A DNA stretch of 48,295 bases from Candidatus Omnitrophota bacterium (GTDB taxonomy: Bacteria; Omnitrophota; Gorgyraeia; JAFGIU01): positions 1 through 48,295 of the forward strand of contig JAFGIU010000113.1 in the NCBI GenBank assembly GCA_016929445.1. Direction: 5' to 3'. Shown here piece after piece: positions 1 to 7,357 of this stretch. The notes under the pieces were generated by a model. That model saw only the letters and a program-made list of their open reading frames with translations. It made no database searches and had not been told where the DNA came from. A program made the position numbers and the translations under genes. Each line of letters begins with the position of its first letter. Position 1 is the stretch's first letter.

Positions 1-271
1 AGATCATCACCCAATCGCCGGTACGGATCGTCGTTTGAGGCAGAGATTGATTGGGATCGGCCTTGGAAAAGCGCAGGACGCGCATCCCTCCCAGTCCTGT
101 ATCCTCGGACACAAAACGCATGCGCGCCAGAGCATGACCGCGCGACTCGCGTTGGGTGGCGGACATGCCGCTCATTTCCTCTTGGACCATACGAATCTCT
201 TCGTCGCGCTCCAGTTCCAGGAGACGGCGGAAGGTGTCAAAATGCGCGTGGATTTTTTCGGATAGACTCAA
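1..271 (-). CDS. IGHMBP2/SMUBP2-type DNA helicase, N-terminal fragment (partial)
   Basis: This is an open frame running off the left edge; about 90 N-terminal residues are visible. It has no ATG. The most natural start is TTG at 271, which overlaps the pfk stop in a TTGA junction, so the two genes look translationally coupled. The residues run from an acidic, Leu/Glu-rich helix (HFDTFRRLLELERDEEIR), through an SxxxRE segment, to a small beta domain ending in TIRTGDWVMI. That pattern matches the N-terminal accessory domain of the bacterial superfamily 1 helicases related to IGHMBP2, where a similar 'GDxVxI' closes the first strand set before the Walker A motif. Walker motifs are outside the window, so the family call rests on this short stretch only. 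An ATG about 25 codons further in is an alternative start. Confidence 0.55.
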   Translation of the reverse strand, partial: MSLSEKIHAHFDTFRRLLELERDEEIRMVQEEMSGMSATQRESRGHALARMRFVSEDTGLGGMRVLRFSKADPNQSLPQTTIRTGDWVMI

Positions 272-1236
272 TGTGAAAGGATATGAGAAAGCCGCAGCAT
301 GTTCTCGTTAAGTGGCCGGCACTGATCCCAGGCCACCTCCAAAGGTTTGAGAATAAGCCGGCCATCCACATAGGCAACCAGCTTATGGGATTCTCCCGCC
401 AGAAGCGCCTCCACCGCCGTCTGGCCAAAACTGGAACCCAGTACGCGGTCCTTCGCGCTCGGGGCGCCGCCGCGCTGCATATGGCCCACAATGGAGATTC
501 TGACTTCATACGGACTCACATTCTCAATTTGCTTTGCCAATTCAAACGCGCCGCCGATCTCATCCCCTTCGGCCACCACAATAATGCTGGAAGTCTTTCC
601 GCTCTTCTTCCCTTTATCCAGCTGATTGCAGATATCCTTAACATCAGTGGCTGTTTCAGGCAGAAGCACATCTTCAGCGCCGGCAGCCAAGGCCGACTCC
701 AACGCCAAAAATCCGCGGTCACGCCCCATGACCTCGACTAAAAAAAGACGTTCATGCGAAGTGGCTGTGTCACGGATCTTGTCGATGACATCCACCACCA
801 CATTGACTGCCGTATCAAAACCAATGGCGTATTCCGTGCCGCCGATATCGTTATCAATGGACTTGGGCACCCCGATAATCGGGATCTTCGTCCATTTGGC
901 TAAATCATCGCCCCCTTTTAGGGAGCCGTTTCCGCCGATCAATACCAGGCCTTCGATCCCCGAGGCCTCCAGCTGCTTGGCAGCCTTTTTCTGCCCCTCT
1001 TCGGTTCGGAATTCCTGGCTGCGTGCACTCAGCAGGATGGTGCCTCCTTTGTTGATGATGCCGCCGACCGAACGGTTATCCAAAGGGATCATGTCCCCCT
1101 CCATCATGCCTCGATAACCCCGGCATATTCCCGTCACTTGCAAACCGTGATAGATCGCCGTGCGAACCACCGCACGGATGCAGGCATTCAATCCTGACAC
1201 GTCTCCACCTGTGGTCATTACGCCGATTCTTTTCAT
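268..1236 (-). CDS. pfkA: 6-phosphofructokinase, group III (mixed ATP/PPi-type residues)
   Basis: This 322-residue protein phosphorylates fructose 6-phosphate in glycolysis. The ATG at 1236 begins the conserved MKRIGVMTTGGDVSGLN and has an AAGAGGG element upstream; a longer reading to 1311 would only add repeat-derived residues. Visible motifs are the nucleotide loop TTGGDVSGLN (8-17), GGNGS (101-105), PKSIDND (124-130, with the catalytic Asp128), MGRDRG (170-175) and GHMQRGG (251-257). Gly104 matches ATP-dependent enzymes. Lys125, at the position of E. coli Gly124, is the residue of PPi-dependent enzymes, so the phosphoryl donor cannot be read from sequence. Residue 103 is Asn where most family members have the Mg-binding Asp. 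The gene lies 13 bp downstream of the exonuclease gene and overlaps the helicase gene, so the three probably share a transcript. Confidence 0.93.
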   Translation of the reverse strand: MKRIGVMTTGGDVSGLNACIRAVVRTAIYHGLQVTGICRGYRGMMEGDMIPLDNRSVGGIINKGGTILLSARSQEFRTEEGQKKAAKQLEASGIEGLVLIGGNGSLKGGDDLAKWTKIPIIGVPKSIDNDIGGTEYAIGFDTAVNVVVDVIDKIRDTATSHERLFLVEVMGRDRGFLALESALAAGAEDVLLPETATDVKDICNQLDKGKKSGKTSSIIVVAEGDEIGGAFELAKQIENVSPYEVRISIVGHMQRGGAPSAKDRVLGSSFGQTAVEALLAGESHKLVAYVDGRLILKPLEVAWDQCRPLNENMLRLSHILSH

Positions 1237-1249
1237 AGCGAGTACCCTC

Positions 1250-1909
1250 TTATCTTCCTGAGTTAAACGATTCTTGACTCGACCGTGTGTCAGGCACCCG
1301 TCGTGAAGCATGCTTCTGCCCAGCCTCTGGTGCCTGACACCCCTGCGGACTCCTGACTAAACTACCGATTAGTTCATCTGGATTCAGAGTAAGTCGACAC
1401 AACTGGATAAAAATTCTTGCAGTAGCCAGGGCATCTCCCAAGGCGCGGTGTCTTTTATTTTCTTGGAGCCGGATTTCAAAGTGACGCATGAGTGAATCCA
1501 GGCTACAGGAACGTAATTCAGGAACAAGACGGCGGGCCATGCGCACCGTGCATAAGTGATCGGGACGCCGCACTTGGCCTGCGCGTTCGAATTCCGCGCT
1601 AATGAACCGGAAATCAAAAGGCGCATTGTGCGCCACCATAAGCCCTCGATCTAAAAACTCGCCCACGGGCGCAGCCACTTGCTCAAAACGCGGGGCGCCC
1701 CGGAGCATTTCACTCCGGATCCCGGTAATACCCGTAATAAAGGAAGGAATAGGACAGCCCGGGTCAATCAAGGTGGTATAGGTGTCAGTCACCTTGGAGC
1801 CGCGCACCTCAACCATGCCGATCTCAATGACCCGGCATCGGTCTGCGCCCAAACCCGTGGTCTCCAAATCCAAAATCACAAAAGAATCAGGCAAAAAAGT
1901 CTCAGCCAT
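1250..1909 (-). CDS. DnaQ-like 3'-5' exonuclease (DEDDh family)
   Basis: A 219-residue exonuclease of the DNA polymerase III epsilon/RNase T superfamily, expected to remove 3' nucleotides from DNA for proofreading or repair. All catalytic residues are visible: Asp14 and Glu16 in ILDLETTG, Asp99 in HNAPFDFRF, and His154 with Asp159 in HRALGDALAT, the DEDDh arrangement. The catalytic domain ends near residue 175. The last 35 residues or so (from LVRSPQGC) are encoded by a palindromic dispersed repeat (1287-1341), so the native C-terminus was probably replaced or extended by repeat insertion. There is no polymerase or clamp-binding domain attached, so a stand-alone role is likely. It is divergent from the imuB-dnaE2 genes, which also act in DNA repair synthesis. 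Confidence 0.88.
   Translation of the reverse strand: MAETFLPDSFVILDLETTGLGADRCRVIEIGMVEVRGSKVTDTYTTLIDPGCPIPSFITGITGIRSEMLRGAPRFEQVAAPVGEFLDRGLMVAHNAPFDFRFISAEFERAGQVRRPDHLCTVRMARRLVPELRSCSLDSLMRHFEIRLQENKRHRALGDALATARIFIQLCRLTLNPDELIGSLVRSPQGCQAPEAGQKHASRRVPDTRSSQESFNSGR
1287..1341. repeat. Inverted pair of GTGTCAGGCACC palindromic repeats
   Basis: GTGTCAGGCACC (1287-1298) faces its reverse complement GGTGCCTGACAC (from 1329). Between them lies the 12-bp palindrome GAAGCATGCTTC. The element lies inside the 3' end of the exonuclease reading frame. Related copies occur at 1928-1980, 7323-7346 and 15711-15734. Confidence 0.85.
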
Positions 1910-1927
1910 CGGCCTATGTTACCACGT

Positions 1928-1980
1928 GTTTCACGGTGCCAGGCACTGGTGCCTGGCACCGGTGCCTGGCACCGTGAAAC
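1928..1980. repeat. 53-bp element with 19-bp perfect inverted repeat
   Basis: Arms 1928-1946 and 1962-1980 are perfect reverse complements (GTTTCACGGTGCCAGGCAC and its complement). They enclose a further copy of the GGTGCCTGGCACC palindrome. The element sits between the divergent exonuclease and imuB genes, so it cannot be a simple terminator for either. It belongs to the same dispersed palindrome family as 1287-1341, with a G in place of the A of GTGTCAGGCACC. Confidence 0.9.
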
Positions 1981-1988
1981 AGCGAGAC

Positions 1989-2015
1989 CTGTCCCTGGAG
2001 CTTGACAAGGGACAG
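1989..2015. repeat. Short inverted repeat CTGTCCCT / AGGGACAG
   Basis: CTGTCCCT (1989-1996) and AGGGACAG (2008-2015) form an 8-bp inverted repeat with an 11-nt loop. The right arm directly follows the TTGACA of the imuB promoter candidate, so it could act as an operator. It may equally be part of the neighbouring repeat element. Confidence 0.5.
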
Positions 2016-2030
2016 ACATCCGTCTAGTCT
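2002..2030 (+). promoter_or_regulatory. Candidate sigma-70 promoter of imuB-dnaE2
   Basis: TTGACA (2002-2007) is followed after 17 nt by TAGTCT (2025-2030), a weak -10. The imuB start codon is 31 nt further on, preceded by GGAGG at about 2046-2050. I see no recognisable LexA box, although mutasome cassettes are usually SOS-controlled. Confidence 0.45.
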
Positions 2031-2060
2031 ATTTTCCCCTGGTTTGGAGGCAGCCGGCTC

Positions 2061-3386
2061 ATGATCCGCTCAATCGTTCATCTCAAAATCCCCCATTTCT
2101 ATGTGCAGGCTGAATGCCTCCAAAATCCCCGCCTACGCCAACGCCCGGTGGTCATCAGCCCCCTGAGTGCGGAACGGGCCGTCATCCTCGCTGTTTCCCC
2201 ACAAGCCGCCTCCTGGGGCATCCGCAAGGGCATGCTCCTTGCCCAAGCCACCAAAATCTGCCCGGATCTAAAGGTGCTCCCGCCCACACCCCAGCTCTAC
2301 CAAAAGCTCTCCGAACGCCTCCTTCAACGGGCCCACCGAATCACCCCAATCACCGAACCCACGCGCCCGGGCCGGCTTTTTTTGGACCTGACCGGAACTC
2401 AGGGCCTCTGGGGCCCCCCGCAAGACGCGGCCTGGAAGTTTCACAAAGAACTGCGTTCGGACTGGGGACTCTTCGGCGCGTTTGGGATTGCCGGTAATAA
2501 ACTGGTTAGCCGCATTGCTTCCCAGGTAAGCCCCCCGCTCAAGCAAGAACTCGTCCAGGTGCCCGAGGGAGAAGAGGCCGCATTCCTCAGCCCCTGGCCT
2601 GTTTCCCTCTTACCCACGATCAAGCAACACCACTTTGAGGAACTGATCGAGGAACTTAATCTGCAGCGCATCCGCCAAGTGGCCTGCATCCAAACCCAAC
2701 GTCTGCGCACGGTCTTCGGCCCTTCAGCCGACCGGCTCCGGCGGGAATCCCACGGCATTGATCACACAGCTGTGCACCTGCAGGATCAGATGGAAGCCCT
2801 CACACAGGAGCACCACTTTAAAAACGACACCAATGATTGGGAACGACTCACCCTTCAAGTATGTCAACTCGTGCGCGATGCCGCGCGGCAATTGCGGCTC
2901 AAGAATCGCGCCTGCCAACGGGTGCGCTTATTTTTGCGCTACACCGATATGCAGGAGGCCCAAAACACCCAGCCCATGGCCTATCCCAGTTTTTGGGATA
3001 CGGAAATCGAGCCCCGCGCCTTAGAAGCCCTCAAGCGCGCCCGCAAACGCCGCACGCGCATCCGCTACATGGCCCTCTCTTTGGAGGCACTCAAGCGTAT
3101 CGGAGATGTGGGGGCCACTGCTGCGGTCTCCTCTCTAGACCATTGCAAGGACGGAATGGATTTGGAAAAACGGCAGAAGATCACCCGGGCCCTCGATAAA
3201 ATTCGAGAACGCTTCGGCGAGGGAGTTGCGGACTATGCGTCCACTCACCGTCATCCCGGGCGCACATCTCGTCATCCCGCGCGCAGCGAAGGGATCTTTG
3301 CAGAACAAAGATCCCCGCGTCGCTCCGCTCCTCGTGATGACGGACTCAGCTCCGTTCGCAATGACGGAGCCTGCTCAACACCATGA
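2061..3386 (+). CDS. imuB: ImuB-like catalytically inactive Y-family DNA polymerase
   Basis: A 441-residue Y-family polymerase homolog. In ImuA-ImuB-DnaE2 mutasomes, ImuB is the non-catalytic hub that links DnaE2 to the sliding clamp for damage-induced mutagenic synthesis. Here the catalytic acidic residues are absent. The first strand reads HLKIPHFYVQAE (7-18), with Lys9 and Pro11 where DinB has Asp8 and Asp10, and the palm motif equivalent to DEAYLD is GRLFLD (104-109). That degeneracy, and the directly downstream dnaE2-type gene (ATGA overlap at 3383-3386), identify ImuB rather than Pol IV. No imuA/recA-like or lexA gene is nearby. The last 45-50 residues (rich in R, S, P, from about residue 392) are encoded by a dispersed repeat, so the native C-terminus, normally the protein-interaction region, may be lost. 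I see no clear clamp-binding motif. Confidence 0.85.
   Translation: MIRSIVHLKIPHFYVQAECLQNPRLRQRPVVISPLSAERAVILAVSPQAASWGIRKGMLLAQATKICPDLKVLPPTPQLYQKLSERLLQRAHRITPITEPTRPGRLFLDLTGTQGLWGPPQDAAWKFHKELRSDWGLFGAFGIAGNKLVSRIASQVSPPLKQELVQVPEGEEAAFLSPWPVSLLPTIKQHHFEELIEELNLQRIRQVACIQTQRLRTVFGPSADRLRRESHGIDHTAVHLQDQMEALTQEHHFKNDTNDWERLTLQVCQLVRDAARQLRLKNRACQRVRLFLRYTDMQEAQNTQPMAYPSFWDTEIEPRALEALKRARKRRTRIRYMALSLEALKRIGDVGATAAVSSLDHCKDGMDLEKRQKITRALDKIRERFGEGVADYASTHRHPGRTSRHPARSEGIFAEQRSPRRSAPRDDGLSSVRNDGACSTP
3248..3370. repeat. Dispersed GTCATCCC...GATGACGG repeat inside the imuB 3' end
   Basis: The stretch contains GTCATCCCG twice and ends in GTGATGACGG and GCAATGACGG. This is the 'CGTCATTGCG / GCAATGACGG' type of intergenic repeat also seen at 6430-6480, 6836-6925, 35303-35380 and 42032-42237. 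Here it is translated as the C-terminus of ImuB. Confidence 0.7.
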
Positions 3387-6376
3387 CAGACTTCACTCAT
3401 CTTCATGTGCATTCAACCTATTCGCCCATGCGCGGCACCAGCACAGTGACTGCTTTATTGGAGAAGGCGCAAAGCCTGGGGCAAAAACACCTCGCCCTCA
3501 CGGACACCAATGGACTCTACGGAGCCGTGCGCTTTGTGAGCGAGGCTCAAAACTACGGGATCCGACCCCTACTCGGCGCAGAGTTGATCACAGACCACGA
3601 AAGCGCCCTGGCCCTGATCCGTAACGAAGAAGGCTATTCCCATCTGTGCCAAATCCTTTCGGACCGGCACGCGGACACAACATTCTCTCTTATCCAGGCC
3701 CTGGAACGTTGGCGAGGCGGGCTGGTCATTATCTCGGATTGCGAGCCGCTCCTGCGCCGCCTGTGCCGGGGTTCCAGAAAGGATCTCTATGCGGAACTTT
3801 CGCCTGGATATCACATGCACGCTGCTCTAAGCCTGGCCGCAGAACTGCGCCTACCCCCTGTGGCCACCAACCGCGTACATTTTGCCGAGGCCCCGGAATA
3901 TTCCCTGCACCGTTTGCTGCGTGCCATTGATCTCAACACCACGCTCTCTGAACTCCCTGAATCCGAACTCTGCCTGCCCACCTGCGATCTCAAACCTCTG
4001 CAAACCCTGGCCCCTTTTTACGACCATGCACCCCAAGCCTTAAGCAACACGCAGCGCATTGCCCAAGACTGCATGACCGAGTGGGACTTCCCCGAACTTC
4101 TGCATCCTTCGGGAGAGGACTCCGCTCTAACCGGCAACTTCGAGATGCTCAAACAAAAGACTTATGCCGGGGCACAAAGGCGTTACGGCAAAGTGACGCC
4201 CGAGGTCTTTGAGCGCGTCCATAAGGAATTCGACATCATCCGGCAAAAACACATGGCCCCGTATTTTTTGACTGTCGAGGACGTTGTCCGGCACTATCCC
4301 ATCACCTGCGGGCGCGGCAGCGCAGCCTCCTCGATTGTGGCCTATTGTCTGGGTGTCACTCATGTGGATCCCATTGCCCACAAGCTTTTCTTGGAGCGCT
4401 TCATCAATTTGGAGCGGCTGGATCCGCCGGACATTGACGTGGACTTCCCTTGGGACGAACGCGATAACGTGCTGGACCGTCTATTTTGGAAATACTCCAG
4501 CCGCCGCACAGCCATGGTCTGCAATCACATCACCTTTAAGGCCCGATCGGCCATTCGCGAGGTGGCCAAGGTTTATGGAATTCCTGAAGTGGAAATCGCG
4601 CGCGTCACCAAACGGATCTCTTCCTTCATTAAGGCGGCCGGCATTCACGAGCACCTCAAAAACCATCCCCTTTGCAGAGACCTCCAACTCAAACAGCCCT
4701 GGCCCGAAATCCTGCGATACGCAAGCCAACTCGGCGAACACCTGCAATCCCTGAGCCTGCACTGCGGCGGAGTCCTCATTTTTCCGGAGGCCATCCGCAA
4801 ACGCATCCCTGTCGAAGTCTCGCGCAAAGGCATCCCTTTAGTGCAATGGGAAAAGGACCAATGCGAACAGGCCGGACTCTTTAAGTTGGATATTCTGGGC
4901 AATCGCAGTCTGGCCGTTATCCGCGATGCGCTCGCTTTAATCCAAGACAACTACGGCACCACAATCCCCTATGCCCAATGGAATCCCCTGGAGGACACAG
5001 CCACACAGGAACTCATCCGGAACGGCAATACCTTTGGCTGTTTTTATGCGGAGTCCCCGGCCATGCGCCAGTTGCTTGCAAAGATGAGGCGCGGGGATTT
5101 CGGGCACATGGTGCTGGCTTCGTCCATAATCCGGCCCGCGGCCAATGCCTATATCCAGGAATTTGTGCGCCGCCTTCGCACAGGCGCAGGCGCTCCACCC
5201 CACCCGCTTCTCAAGGAAGTGCTCGAAGAATCCTACGGCATTGCGGTTTATCAGGAGCACATCACTCAGATCGCCATGATCCTGGCCGGATTCAAGGCCG
5301 CAGAGGGCGAGGAACTGCGAAAGACTCTTTCTAAAAAACACCGGGAAACGGCTCTGGAAGCCTTCCGCCAAAAATTCTTTCACGGAGCAAAAGAGCGCGG
5401 TCTGCACACTGAACAAATCAAAGAAATCTGGCGAATGATCCTCTCATTCTCCGGTTATTCTTTTTGCAAGGCCCACTCCGCCTCTTATAGCTTGGTGACC
5501 TACAAGACCGTTTTTCTCAAGGCTCATTACCCAGCGGAATTCATGGCCTGTGTCATCTCAAACCAAGGCGGTTATTATTCTGCGCAGGCCTATCTTTCGG
5601 AGTGCCGGCGCATGGGGCTTCAAATCCTTCTTCCTCATATCAATGAGAGCGTGTTTCCCTATTCGGGTAAAGACCGCACGGTGCGCGTGGGTTTTATGCA
5701 GATTCAAGGTGTGCGCCGCCAAGCCTGGGAATTGCTCTTGGAAGAGCGCTCTAAGAACGGGGCTTTTAGGGATTTTGAAAATTTTCTAGGGCGGACGCAT
5801 TTTCAAGCTGCGGAAATCCGCACCCTGATCAAAGCGGGGTGTTTTGACTGTTTCAACCTGCCCCGCCCCCGGCTGGTATGGCAACTCTATGAATGGATGT
5901 ACCGCAAGGATCGCAATCAGAGTATGGACAGCCGCACACTCTTCGACGCCCAAATGGAGGACTTGCCAGCAGCACCTGAACTCAAACAAGGACTGCGGCT
6001 CCAACATGAGCGTGCCGCCCTCGGGCTATTGGCAAGCTGCCACCCCATGGAGCTCTATCCGGAACAACTCAAAAGGCTCCCATTTTTGGCAGCAGCACAA
6101 ATCCACACCGTGGGAAACCGGAGCCCCGGTACTGAGGTCCAGATGGCCGGGATGCTGGTGACCGGAAAATTAGTGAGCACTAAGCACGGAGAGCCCATGG
6201 AATTCCTGACTTTTGAGGACTCCACCGGCATTTACGACGCCACCTTTTTTCCGCAAACTTACCGGCGCTTTTGCCGTATGCTCACCAAGACACGGCCATT
6301 TGTATTAAGGGGAAAGCTGGAACCCAACTATGGAGTGGTAACGTTGACGGTGAAAAACGCGGAGTTTCTGGATTGA
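3383..6376 (+). CDS. dnaE2: Error-prone DNA polymerase III alpha subunit (DnaE2-type)
   Basis: A 997-residue C-family polymerase. Order of parts: an N-terminal PHP domain (THLHVHSTYSPM at 5-16, GAELI near 72), the palm with GRGSAASSIVAYCLG near 311, and the catalytic Asp352 and Asp354 in PPDIDVDF. The third aspartate is Asp503 in KLDILGNRSL. A finger/helix-hairpin-helix region with SFCKAHSASYSLVTYKT follows near 692, and a C-terminal OB fold (VQMAGMLVTGKLVS). Length and pairing with imuB fit DnaE2 rather than replicative DnaE, which is usually about 1,150 residues. PHP motif II reads LTDTNG instead of the usual LTDHG, so metal-dependent PHP nuclease activity is doubtful. Translation is coupled to imuB by a 4-bp overlap. 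The gene ends convergent to the DUF190 gene. Confidence 0.92.
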   Translation: MTDFTHLHVHSTYSPMRGTSTVTALLEKAQSLGQKHLALTDTNGLYGAVRFVSEAQNYGIRPLLGAELITDHESALALIRNEEGYSHLCQILSDRHADTTFSLIQALERWRGGLVIISDCEPLLRRLCRGSRKDLYAELSPGYHMHAALSLAAELRLPPVATNRVHFAEAPEYSLHRLLRAIDLNTTLSELPESELCLPTCDLKPLQTLAPFYDHAPQALSNTQRIAQDCMTEWDFPELLHPSGEDSALTGNFEMLKQKTYAGAQRRYGKVTPEVFERVHKEFDIIRQKHMAPYFLTVEDVVRHYPITCGRGSAASSIVAYCLGVTHVDPIAHKLFLERFINLERLDPPDIDVDFPWDERDNVLDRLFWKYSSRRTAMVCNHITFKARSAIREVAKVYGIPEVEIARVTKRISSFIKAAGIHEHLKNHPLCRDLQLKQPWPEILRYASQLGEHLQSLSLHCGGVLIFPEAIRKRIPVEVSRKGIPLVQWEKDQCEQAGLFKLDILGNRSLAVIRDALALIQDNYGTTIPYAQWNPLEDTATQELIRNGNTFGCFYAESPAMRQLLAKMRRGDFGHMVLASSIIRPAANAYIQEFVRRLRTGAGAPPHPLLKEVLEESYGIAVYQEHITQIAMILAGFKAAEGEELRKTLSKKHRETALEAFRQKFFHGAKERGLHTEQIKEIWRMILSFSGYSFCKAHSASYSLVTYKTVFLKAHYPAEFMACVISNQGGYYSAQAYLSECRRMGLQILLPHINESVFPYSGKDRTVRVGFMQIQGVRRQAWELLLEERSKNGAFRDFENFLGRTHFQAAEIRTLIKAGCFDCFNLPRPRLVWQLYEWMYRKDRNQSMDSRTLFDAQMEDLPAAPELKQGLRLQHERAALGLLASCHPMELYPEQLKRLPFLAAAQIHTVGNRSPGTEVQMAGMLVTGKLVSTKHGEPMEFLTFEDSTGIYDATFFPQTYRRFCRMLTKTRPFVLRGKLEPNYGVVTLTVKNAEFLD

Positions 6377-6429
6377 GCCGGGTGTTCAGCACCACGCCAT
6401 CCCAAGCCGACTTTTAGGGAGGCGTGGCA

Positions 6430-6480
6430 GACTTGGCGGAACAAAGATTGCTTCATTCCATTCGCAATGACGGACTGTGG
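6430..6480. repeat. Dispersed GCAATGACGG-type repeat, short copy
   Basis: GGCGGAACAAAGATTGCTTC is followed by CGCAATGACGG. It matches the inner part of the 42-kb element in inverted orientation. It sits between the convergent dnaE2 and DUF190 genes. Confidence 0.6.
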
Positions 6481-6492
6481 CGTCAAACACCC

Positions 6493-6801
6493 CTAGAGGA
6501 CTTCAACACGCTCGAGCGTAATGAGCCCTTCCGCAACCATCTCCTTGAGTTGCGGTAAGAGCGCCTCGATCTTCTCTGCGGTATCTACTATTTCAATCAC
6601 AATGGGCAGATCCTCGGAGAGCCTCAGGAGCTTGGCTGTGTGCATGTGAGCCTTGGCTCCAAAACCCATAAAACCTTTAATACAGGTGACACCCGCCATG
6701 TGTTCAGCGCGCGCCAAGTCGACAATGGCTTCGAAGAGGGGCTTGCCCTCCCATTTGTCCTGCTCACCGATAAAAATTCTGATAAGGCGGCTGTCAGTCA
6801 T
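6493..6801 (-). CDS. DUF190 family protein
   Basis: A 102-residue protein beginning at the ATG of MTDSRLIRIFIGEQDKW; a GAAGGGAAT stretch lies upstream, and a longer frame to 6828 lacks support. The sequence RIFIGExDKWxGKPLxExIVxxARxxxMAGVTxxKGxMGFG followed by LRLSEDLPIVIEIVD is the DUF190 signature, a small PII-like ferredoxin-fold protein of unknown biochemical role. DUF190 genes are often next to, or fused with, crcB, as here (crcB is directly upstream on the same strand). A role in modulating fluoride export is an inference from that neighbourhood. Confidence 0.9.
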   Translation of the reverse strand: MTDSRLIRIFIGEQDKWEGKPLFEAIVDLARAEHMAGVTCIKGFMGFGAKAHMHTAKLLRLSEDLPIVIEIVDTAEKIEALLPQLKEMVAEGLITLERVEVL

Positions 6802-6835
6802 GATTCCCTTCTTTTCAGTGCTCGACACCAGAGTG

Positions 6836-6925
6836 ACCGGCAGGCGTCATGGCGAGCAAAGCGCGGCCATCTATGTTCCGCAAAGATTGCCACTCCTCGC
6901 ACACAGCTCGGCCCGCAATGACTAA
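6836..6925. repeat. Dispersed CGTCATGGCG...GCAATGAC repeat
   Basis: The copy begins GCGTCATGGCGAGCAAAG and ends CCCGCAATGAC, with an internal CGCAAAGATTGC. It lies between the crcB and DUF190 genes, which are 143 bp apart, and belongs to the same loose family as the copies at 3.3, 6.4, 35.3 and 42 kb. Confidence 0.6.
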
Positions 6926-6944
6926 CCCAGCCATTCGATTATGG

Positions 6945-7319
6945 TCAGACTGCCGAAGCCATAACCGTCCCGATCCAGAGGGCGGCAAAGCCCAGGATTA
7001 AACTCACTGCTAAATTACCACCCGCCAAAAGCGATTGTCCCTGTTGGATCATCTTCCAGCTCTCAAAGATAAGCGTGGAAAAGGTGGTAAATGCTCCGAA
7101 GAGGCCGATCATCCAAAAAATCCGCATCTCCGGAGTCATCAAGAATTTCCGTTCTGCCAAAGAGGCCAAAAAGCCGACCCCGAAACAACCCAGGGTATTC
7201 ACCGCCAGGGTGCCGTAAGCAAAACCGGTTCCCAACAGGCGGTACACCACGCCGGAAAGCACATAACGGCCCACGGCGCCGAAAACACCCCCCGCTGCTA
7301 ATAAAATAAACTTGTTCAT
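6945..7319 (-). CDS. crcB: Fluoride channel/exporter CrcB (FluC)
   Basis: A 124-residue membrane protein with four predicted helices. Family motifs are GGVFGAVGRY (10-19), the pore motif GTLAVNTLGCFGVGFL (about 36-51), and GLFGAFTTFSTLIFE, which includes the phenylalanine/threonine fluoride track. FluC works as an antiparallel dual-topology homodimer that lets fluoride leave the cell. A single copy, as here, fits a homodimer. The gene is followed by DUF190 on the same strand. I looked upstream for a fluoride riboswitch and saw only a 24-bp palindromic repeat (7323-7346), so no riboswitch is supported. Confidence 0.95.
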   Translation of the reverse strand: MNKFILLAAGGVFGAVGRYVLSGVVYRLLGTGFAYGTLAVNTLGCFGVGFLASLAERKFLMTPEMRIFWMIGLFGAFTTFSTLIFESWKMIQQGQSLLAGGNLAVSLILGFAALWIGTVMASAV

Positions 7320-7322
7320 TTG

Positions 7323-7346
7323 CTGGTTGACCGGGTGTCAGGCACC
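7323..7346. repeat. 24-bp repeat ending in GGGTGTCAGGCACC (copy 1)
   Basis: The 24 bases starting CTGGTTGACC and ending GTGTCAGGCACC are identical to 15711-15734. This copy fills the gap between the crcB start codon and the 3' end of the redoxin gene. Confidence 0.9.
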
Positions 7347-7357
7347 CAATGCGATTC

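Noticed and set aside
1928-1980. Rho-independent terminator
   Set aside because: The stem is strong, but it lies between divergent genes and has no T-run.
1910-2060. LexA (SOS) box before imuB
   Set aside because: Palindromes are present but all belong to the dispersed GGTGCCTGGCACC family; neither CTGT-N8-ACAG nor GAAC-N4-GTTC spacing is found.
2061-3386. Active DNA polymerase IV (DinB)
   Set aside because: The three catalytic acidic residues are replaced (Lys9/Pro11 and Gly104-Arg105), and a dnaE2-type gene follows.
7320-7357. Possible fluoride riboswitch before crcB
   Set aside because: The gap is short and consists mainly of a 24-bp dispersed repeat; no crcB-motif pseudoknot sequence is visible.
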